DNA of 9,691 bases from an uncultured Treponema sp. (GTDB taxonomy: Bacteria; Spirochaetota; Spirochaetia; Treponematales; Treponemataceae), in NCBI GenBank assembly GCA_937893155.1, contig CALBGU010000071.1:1-9691 (forward strand). The letters run 5' to 3'. This document shows positions 1-4,115 of this stretch, piece after piece. Position 1 is the first letter of the stretch. The number at the start of each line of letters is the position of its first letter. Below the pieces are notes generated by a model. It was not told where the DNA came from. It saw nothing but the letters and a program-made list of their open reading frames with translations, and did not search any database. The position numbers and the translations under genes were made by a program.

Positions 1-55
1 ATTTTTTTGAAGAAAAAAGCATTTTCAGCGGTATTATGAAACGTATGCTTTCCTT

Positions 56-76
56 AAACTTGTCCGCCAATGGCAG
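56..76. repeat. Direct repeat, copy 1 (partner at 251-271)
   Basis: The core TTGTCCGCCAA is identical in both copies, and 18 of 21 bases match across the whole unit. The copies lie 195 bases apart in the same orientation inside the non-coding region before the GH3 gene. Function is unknown; a regulator binding site or a remnant of duplicated intergenic DNA are both possible. Confidence 0.5.
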
Positions 77-250
77 AAAGTCAAAAAGGCAAGCGAAAAA
101 ACAAAACAACTCGAAAATTTTTGCGCGCTGTTTTTTTCCCGCGGAGAGAACTCGAAAACTCGAGAACCTCTTTTTTTTAAAAAACAGCCAACTCTTTTTT
201 TCGAGAAGGCTCATTGAGCGTTCGGCAAAATGTGCGAAAAGAGATTCCAA

Positions 251-271
251 AAATTTGTCCGCCAACGACAG
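251..271. repeat. Direct repeat, copy 2 (partner at 56-76)
   Basis: This is the second copy of the TTGTCCGCCAA-containing unit. It differs from copy 1 at three positions. It lies about 95 bases upstream of the -35 element proposed for the GH3 gene. Confidence 0.5.
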
Positions 272-363
272 TCTTATAGCATCAGCGTACCTTTTGAAAC
301 ACGTCCCGATTTTTGTCGGTGTTACAGAAACGATACATCTTCAAAAAAGTCCGCGTTCGCTAG

Positions 364-392
364 TAGAAAAGTGCGGTAAAAATCGCTATACT
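364..392 (+). promoter_or_regulatory. Putative sigma-70-type promoter of the GH3 lipoprotein gene
   Basis: A good -10 hexamer TATACT (387-392) is preceded, 17 bases upstream, by TAGAAA (364-369), which matches TTGACA at four of six positions. Transcription starting 6-8 bases after the -10 would begin near 398-400. That leaves only about 5-7 bases before the ATG at 405, so the transcript would be nearly leaderless, in keeping with the lack of a Shine-Dalgarno sequence. Confidence 0.5.
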
Positions 393-404
393 GTCTGATA
401 CACT

Positions 405-2189
405 ATGTACACTATTCCGAAATTTTTTGTCAAAACAGCATTTTTGCTGATTTCTTCCCTATATATTTCGTCGTGCAATCAAAAAAAAGCCGCGGTGCAA
501 AGCATTCAGGTGCCGCAAGAAGAAAGTGCGAGCGTGCGAAAAAGCGCCGATTTTCCCGAAAACGTGGATTTTTGGAGCGATTTTCCCGACGACGAACTGG
601 CAGACGAACTTATTCGCAGAATGAGTGATTCCGAAATTCTTGCGCAGATTTTTATGTTCGGCTGGGCAGGCGCAGAACCAAGTCCGCTCCTCATTCAGTG
701 GGTCAGCGAGCGCGGGCTGGGGTCAATCAAGATTTTTGGCTGGAACACCGACGATATTCACCAAGTCGCCCGCAGCGTAACCGAATTGCAGCAGCGAAGC
801 CAAAAACGCGATTTGCGCATTCCGCTTTTTGTGGCGACCGACCAAGAAGGCGGCTGGATTCGGCACGTCAAAGGCGAAATGAGCGATACGCCCGGAAACC
901 TCGCAATCGGCGCAAGCGGACGCCCCGAAGATGCGTGGAAGACAGGGTTTTATATTGCGCGGGAACTTCGCGTGCTGGGTATCAATATGAATTTTGCTCC
1001 CGCGGTGGATTTGTACACCAATCTGAAGTCCACGGTGATTGGTCCGCGTTCGTTTGGCGAAAATCCTGATTTTGCGGGCATTTTGGGCGCTTCTTATGCG
1101 GCGGGAACGCAGGCGGCAGGAGTGATTCCGACGGCGAAGCATTACCCCGGGCACGGCGACACGGGCTTGGATTCGCACGGAAAATTGCCGATTATCAACA
1201 TCGACTATGAAACATTTATGACCCGCGAAATGATTCCATTCAAATATCTCATCAAGGAACATATTCCGGCGATTATGAGCGGGCATTTGAGTTTTCCGCG
1301 CGTCATCGGCGACGACACGCCAGCGTCGCTTTCCAAGGCGTTTTTGACCGACATTTTGCGCGATGAATTGGGCTTTGACGGCTTGATTATCACCGACGAT
1401 ATGATGATGAACGGCGCAACGATGTACGCGGGAAGTCTGTCGAGCGCGTGCCGAATGGCGATTGAGGCGGGAAACGATATTCTGCTTTCAAGCACGACGG
1501 CGCAACTGAACGAACCGCTGTGGACGGCGAATTTGAGCCGAATGCAAACAAACGCGAAATTCCGCGAGCAAGTAAAAACAGCGGCGCGGCGGGTCATTTA
1601 TCACAAACTGCGCTATTTTAAGCATTCCGATGCCGTTCCGCTGTATCCCGATGCCGAAAAAATCGACCAAAACATTCCCGACCGCGAAGGGCAAGCATTT
1701 TTTCAAGACCAAGCAATTCGCGCCATCAGCGTTTTCAAGCGCGGAAAAAATTTCCCGCTTTCCCGAAGCGATGCCCAAAAAAAGCGCGTGTTGCTCGTCG
1801 GTCCGCTCCAAAATTTCATCGCGGCAGGAAAAGCGTGCTACGGCGAAAATACCCCGATTTTCAAATTTGATGACGCGCCCGGTCCCATTCACATCGACTG
1901 GATGTCGCGCAGATTGCCGGGAATGGCGGAAGGCTACGACGTGGTGATTGCCCTCGTTGACGACAAAGGAAGCGCAGAAATCATCAGCACGCTCAAGCCG
2001 CTCGCCAAGCGCGTCGTGATTTTTTCCACAATGGCGCCGACGTTCGTTTCTGAAATTGCGGATTGGGCAGACACCGTTTTGGTGGGCTACAGCTGGTCGG
2101 ATTTTTCGGTAAAGGCGCTTTTTTCCGCGCTGGCAGGCGATTTTGAGCCGTCGGGCGTATTGCCGCTTTCGGCGCTGTCCAACAAATAA
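405..2189 (+). CDS. nagZ: Lipoprotein beta-N-acetylhexosaminidase, GH3 (NagZ type)
   Basis: Predicted exo-acting glycosidase that removes beta-linked N-acetylglucosamine, as in peptidoglycan or amino-sugar turnover. A signal peptide with basic K6/K10 and a hydrophobic core ends in lipobox ISSC, so C24 is probably lipidated and the enzyme sits on a membrane facing the periplasm or exterior. The GH3 barrel covers about residues 55-375: substrate motif TDQEGGWIRH (145-154), INMNFAPAVDL (193-203), and the NagZ-specific loop KHYPGHGDTGLDSH (245-258), whose D256/H258 dyad is the family's acid/base. TDDMM (330-334) carries the nucleophile, probably D331. A C-terminal alpha/beta domain (about 430-594) gives a two-domain layout like Bacillus NagZ rather than the single-domain Escherichia enzyme. 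The ATG at 405 is chosen because it yields the signal peptide, although no Shine-Dalgarno is present. The 3' end overlaps the converging DTW gene by 103 bases. The family is clear; the exact substrate is inferred. Confidence 0.9.
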   Translation: MYTIPKFFVKTAFLLISSLYISSCNQKKAAVQSIQVPQEESASVRKSADFPENVDFWSDFPDDELADELIRRMSDSEILAQIFMFGWAGAEPSPLLIQWVSERGLGSIKIFGWNTDDIHQVARSVTELQQRSQKRDLRIPLFVATDQEGGWIRHVKGEMSDTPGNLAIGASGRPEDAWKTGFYIARELRVLGINMNFAPAVDLYTNLKSTVIGPRSFGENPDFAGILGASYAAGTQAAGVIPTAKHYPGHGDTGLDSHGKLPIINIDYETFMTREMIPFKYLIKEHIPAIMSGHLSFPRVIGDDTPASLSKAFLTDILRDELGFDGLIITDDMMMNGATMYAGSLSSACRMAIEAGNDILLSSTTAQLNEPLWTANLSRMQTNAKFREQVKTAARRVIYHKLRYFKHSDAVPLYPDAEKIDQNIPDREGQAFFQDQAIRAISVFKRGKNFPLSRSDAQKKRVLLVGPLQNFIAAGKACYGENTPIFKFDDAPGPIHIDWMSRRLPGMAEGYDVVIALVDDKGSAEIISTLKPLAKRVVIFSTMAPTFVSEIADWADTVLVGYSWSDFSVKALFSALAGDFEPSGVLPLSALSNK

Positions 2190-2860
2190 TCGGGGATTTC
2201 GCGCTTTTTGGTATAGCGAAAATCCTTTGCGTGCGTGCTCGGAATCCGCCCTTCCACGCGCGCATTTTCCATTTCCAGCTGAAAGCGAATCATCGCTTTG
2301 AACACGCTCATCAGCGGCGAAAGTTCCGCTTTGGGCACAATCCTTGCGTCCTGCAATTCCCGCAAAAGATAATAGCACGATTCGATGGTCGAAACACATT
2401 CCGCGCTCGGCTCTTTTTTGAACGTGAAAATCGACGTGTAATTTCCGCTGAACGACAATTTTGGAAGCGTCGTGAGCCACGGATTCAATTTGATAATCTT
2501 TTTTGCACAAAACCACGTTGCGTCAATCACGAACACCAACAGCGTTTTTCTGCCGATTTCTTCCGAAAATCCCGCTTTCTGCGCTGTCCACGCGTCTTCT
2601 CCGGGATACAGCACCGCAGGAAAATACCGCTCGTCAGCCAGCAACGATTTTATCCGTGCATTTTCAGAAAAATCGATTCCCGTTATAATTTCCGACTCAG
2701 CCAGCGAAAGCGACGCAAGGCGTCCCGTACCAGTGCGCTGGCGTTTGGCTTCTTTTGTGTGCATCAAAAAAATAAACTTCACGCCGCTGTCAATTCGGCG
2801 AATATAGCGGCAAAAGCAATTTTCTTTCGCTCGCAAACACTTATAGCAGATTTCACGCAT
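2087..2860 (-). CDS. DTW-domain tRNA-uridine aminocarboxypropyltransferase (TapT/YfiP-like)
   Basis: Predicted cytosolic enzyme that transfers the 3-amino-3-carboxypropyl group of S-adenosylmethionine to a tRNA uridine (acp3U; position 47 in the Escherichia TapT enzyme). The N-terminus has the family's cysteine cluster CxxC-x6-CxC (C5, C8, C15, C17). MHTKEAKRQRTGTGRL (33-48) matches the conserved H/E...TGRL block. YPGEDA is at 85-90, the signature appears as DATW (113-116), and STIE (157-160) corresponds to the conserved late motif. Roughly the last 50 residues are Ser/Lys/Ala-rich without family motifs; of these, 34 codons including the stop lie antisense inside the end of the GH3 gene, suggesting 3' extension past an older stop. 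No Shine-Dalgarno precedes the ATG, but an extended -10 element sits six bases upstream, consistent with leaderless translation. Family assignment is firm; tRNA target and site are inferred. Confidence 0.85.
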   Translation of the reverse strand: MREICYKCLRAKENCFCRYIRRIDSGVKFIFLMHTKEAKRQRTGTGRLASLSLAESEIITGIDFSENARIKSLLADERYFPAVLYPGEDAWTAQKAGFSEEIGRKTLLVFVIDATWFCAKKIIKLNPWLTTLPKLSFSGNYTSIFTFKKEPSAECVSTIESCYYLLRELQDARIVPKAELSPLMSVFKAMIRFQLEMENARVEGRIPSTHAKDFRYTKKREIPDYLLDSAESGNTPDGSKSPASAEKSAFTEKSDQL

Positions 2861-2866
2861 ACGCGG

Positions 2867-2895
2867 ATTTTATCACACGAACCATCTTTTTTCCA
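2867..2895 (-). promoter_or_regulatory. Putative extended -10 promoter of the DTW gene (leaderless)
   Basis: Read on the minus strand, TGATAAAAT (2875-2867) forms a TGn-extended -10 element. TGGAAA (2895-2890) lies 17 bases upstream and matches TTGACA at four of six positions. Only six bases separate the -10 from the ATG, so initiation seven bases downstream would fall on the A of the start codon. The same 11-base word occurs inverted at 2943-2953. Confidence 0.45.
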
Positions 2896-2953
2896 CCGCA
2901 AAATCTGCATTTTTACGCACGATTGCGATTGCGCAAAAAAGATGTGATAAAAT
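2867..2953. repeat. Separated 11-bp inverted repeat in the divergent promoter region
   Basis: The 11-base word TGTGATAAAAT reads on the minus strand at 2877-2867 and on the plus strand at 2943-2953, with 65 bases between. It lies between the divergent DTW and thioredoxin genes. Either the two copies are similar -10 elements facing outward, or they are half-sites for a shared regulator; the sequence alone cannot decide. Confidence 0.5.
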
Positions 2954-2964
2954 GAAAAAATCGC

Positions 2965-2993
2965 TTGCTTTTTTTATGGTTGTTTGCTATATT
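2965..2993 (+). promoter_or_regulatory. Putative sigma-70-type promoter of the thioredoxin gene
   Basis: TTGCTT (2965-2970) and TATATT (2988-2993) are separated by 17 bases, the optimal spacing. Initiation near position 3000 would give a leader of about 32 bases carrying the Shine-Dalgarno GGAGG at 3021-3025. Confidence 0.6.
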
Positions 2994-3031
2994 TTAGTTG
3001 TACACAATTTTATTTTATTAGGAGGAATTCT

Positions 3032-3340
3032 ATGAGCATTCAGTTGACGGAGCAGAATTTTCAGAGCGAGGTTTTGGAGTCTGACAAGCCTGTTTTGGTG
3101 GATTTTTGGGCGCCGTGGTGCGGTCCGTGCAAAATGATGGGACCTGTGGTGGAAGACCTTGCTGCCGAAATGGGCGACAGCGTAAAAATCGGCAAAGTGA
3201 ACGTGGACGATGAAGAAGAATTGGCGCAAAAATACGGTATTATGAGCATTCCGTGCTTTATCGCATTCAAGGGCGGTCAGGCGGTCAACCAGAAAGTCGG
3301 CGCTTGCACAAAAGACGCGCTCAAGGAACTTTTGGCATAA
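3032..3340 (+). CDS. trxA: Thioredoxin
   Basis: Cytosolic thiol-disulfide oxidoreductase of 102 residues, the normal thioredoxin length. It keeps reductants such as ribonucleotide reductase and methionine sulfoxide reductase supplied, and is itself reduced by thioredoxin reductase (not encoded here). The active site is WCGPC (29-33), within FWAPWCGPCKM. The buried Asp is D24, and the cis-proline loop is SIPCF (72-76). The start at 3032 is preferred over an in-frame TTG at 2984 because GGAGG lies six bases upstream of it and the product then begins at the usual thioredoxin N-terminus. Two features are odd: the residue after the cis-proline P74 is cysteine (C75) rather than the usual threonine, and C92 adds a fourth cysteine near the C-terminal helix. 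The gene is monocistronic, with its own promoter and terminator. Confidence 0.97.
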   Translation: MSIQLTEQNFQSEVLESDKPVLVDFWAPWCGPCKMMGPVVEDLAAEMGDSVKIGKVNVDDEEELAQKYGIMSIPCFIAFKGGQAVNQKVGACTKDALKELLA

Positions 3341-3359
3341 CTCATTTTGATTATACAAG

Positions 3360-3399
3360 AAATCTGCTGTTTCGCCCCCCGAGACAGCAGATTTTTTTT
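3360..3399 (+). terminator. Intrinsic terminator of trxA
   Basis: A 15-base stem (3360-3374 with 3380-3394, one U-G wobble) encloses a five-C loop and runs into a tract of eight T residues (3392-3399). It lies 19 bases after the thioredoxin stop codon. This is a textbook rho-independent terminator. Its symmetrical A-rich left flank is too short for convincing activity on the other strand. Confidence 0.92.
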
Positions 3400-3402
3400 G
3401 CC

Positions 3403-3477
3403 AAAATCGCCGCAGATTTTTAACAGCGGGATTTTCAAAATATGTTGCGGAAAAATTCGCACAAGCACCTTTATACT
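3403..3477 (+). promoter_or_regulatory. Upstream region of the exported-protein gene: hairpin and possible -10
   Basis: A second, weaker hairpin pairs AAAATC plus CCGC (3403-3413, with a bulged G) with GCGGGATTTT (3426-3435); no T tract follows, so it is not a standard terminator. Downstream, TATACT at 3472-3477 is a good -10 match. No acceptable -35 lies at 16-18 bases, since TTGCGG at 3445-3450 is 21 bases away. A promoter here would give a leader of about 50 bases for the gene starting at 3532. Confidence 0.3.
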
Positions 3478-3531
3478 GAAATCCGTAAGATAAAATTTTC
3501 GGTTTTTCGATTGAAAATACGGGGGTTCATT

Positions 3532-4023
3532 ATGAAAAGGATTGTCAGTTTTGCGGCAGTTGCACTTTTGACGGCGACGGCATTTGCAAAAGGGTATGTG
3601 AATGCAAACGACCTTGAAAAAGGCACGCTCGAGGGCAAAACCGCGTTGGACGATGGATTTTCCATCTTGGCTTCTGCGGAAAAGCCGGTGCTTATCGATG
3701 CGCCGGGCGACCCGCTGCCCAAAAACGACGACGGCGAAATATTCAATATGCGAATCAATCTCAAAGGCAAGGGAAGCAGCAAACTGCGCTGCGTGTCGTT
3801 TTCTGCAAAGGCGGGCGAAACCATTATGGTTGACTGCGCAACGTCGTCAAAGACCGATACGCGCACGCTCGTGGTGGTGGACGAAGACGGCAACACGGTG
3901 CTTTCCATTCCGTCCGCACCAGAAAAAGTAACGCGCGGAAAAGCAAAAGCGCCAAAATCAGGGACCTATTACGCATATTCATCAGGTAGTGGAATGTACA
4001 TTTATCAAATCGATGTCAAATAG
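3532..4023 (+). CDS. Small exported beta-rich protein resembling a pectinase-associated module
   Basis: This 163-residue protein begins with a classical signal peptide and probable cleavage after AFA at residue 19. The mature part shows alternating beta-strand patterns and no enzyme motif. From memory, its order of motifs (N-terminal NANDL...GTLEGKT, central FNMRINLKGKGSS followed by R-x-VSFSAKAGE, then TRTLVVVDEDG, and the closing GTYYAYSSGSGMYIYQIDV) matches a beta-sandwich module usually attached to secreted pectate lyases of clostridia and rumen bacteria, written there as TQRLKLGG...ISF...TRTLALY...GTYYLASANSGINIY. Here it stands alone, directly upstream of a PL9 lyase, so a role in binding pectic substrate or assisting the lyase is inferred. 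The start at 3532 is preferred to the in-frame 3442 because it gives the signal peptide and follows a purine-rich GGGGG seven bases upstream. Export is well supported, function is not. Confidence 0.75.
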   Translation: MKRIVSFAAVALLTATAFAKGYVNANDLEKGTLEGKTALDDGFSILASAEKPVLIDAPGDPLPKNDDGEIFNMRINLKGKGSSKLRCVSFSAKAGETIMVDCATSSKTDTRTLVVVDEDGNTVLSIPSAPEKVTRGKAKAPKSGTYYAYSSGSGMYIYQIDVK

Positions 4024-4030
4024 CTAAAGC

Positions 4031-4078
4031 ACAATCGAGCGAAATGAGAAAAATGAGAAAAAAATTTCGCTCGATTGT
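4031..4078 (+). other. Perfect 15-bp intercistronic hairpin
   Basis: ACAATCGAGCGAAAT (4031-4045) pairs perfectly with 4064-4078 around an 18-base, purine-only-but-one loop containing a repeated ATGAGAAAA-like word. It begins seven bases after the stop of the exported-protein gene and ends 37 bases before the lyase start. No T tract follows on either strand, so it is more likely a 3'-end mRNA stabiliser, processing site or partial terminator setting the expression ratio of the two genes. Confidence 0.7.
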
Positions 4079-4115
4079 ATGTATGATAAGACGATAGCAC
4101 GATTGGAGATTTTTT

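Larger units (their letters stand above)
1..404. other. A/T-rich non-coding region upstream of the GH3 gene
   Basis: This 404-base stretch holds no gene I can support. One open frame (36-398, +) exists, but it has no ribosome binding site, a K/R/N/S-rich low-complexity translation, no recognisable motif, and homopolymer runs typical of non-coding DNA. What it does contain is an 18/21-identical direct repeat (56-76 and 251-271), three copies of a short AACTC word spaced exactly 41 bases apart (108, 149, 190), several A and T tracts, and at its right end a sigma-70-like promoter for the next gene. No convincing terminator, tRNA or structured RNA is visible. Confidence 0.6.

Noticed and set aside
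36..398. 120-codon open frame upstream of the GH3 gene
   Set aside because: It has no ribosome binding site, a low-complexity basic translation with homopolymer-derived FFF/KK runs, internal repeats at the DNA level and no recognisable motif.
2189..2225. Bulged hairpin GATTTCGC/GCGAAAATC as a bidirectional terminator for the converging genes
   Set aside because: It lies inside the DTW coding region, has a bulge and a long loop, and no proper T tract on either side.
1488..2516. 342-codon minus-strand frame across the GH3 and DTW genes
   Set aside because: It spans two real genes in the wrong frame, is R/H/C-rich, and lacks conserved motifs and start signals.
2231..2947. 238-codon plus-strand frame opposite the DTW gene
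   Set aside because: It is antisense to a gene with clear DTW family motifs; its composition is typical of an antisense shadow frame.
2984..3031. N-terminal extension of thioredoxin from TTG 2984
   Set aside because: It would overlap the proposed -10 element and the Shine-Dalgarno; ATG 3032 has GGAGG at ideal spacing and gives the normal family N-terminus.
3442..3531. N-terminal extension of the exported protein from ATG 3442
   Set aside because: The extension would bury the signal peptide; ATG 3532 has a purine-rich binding site and gives a canonical signal sequence.
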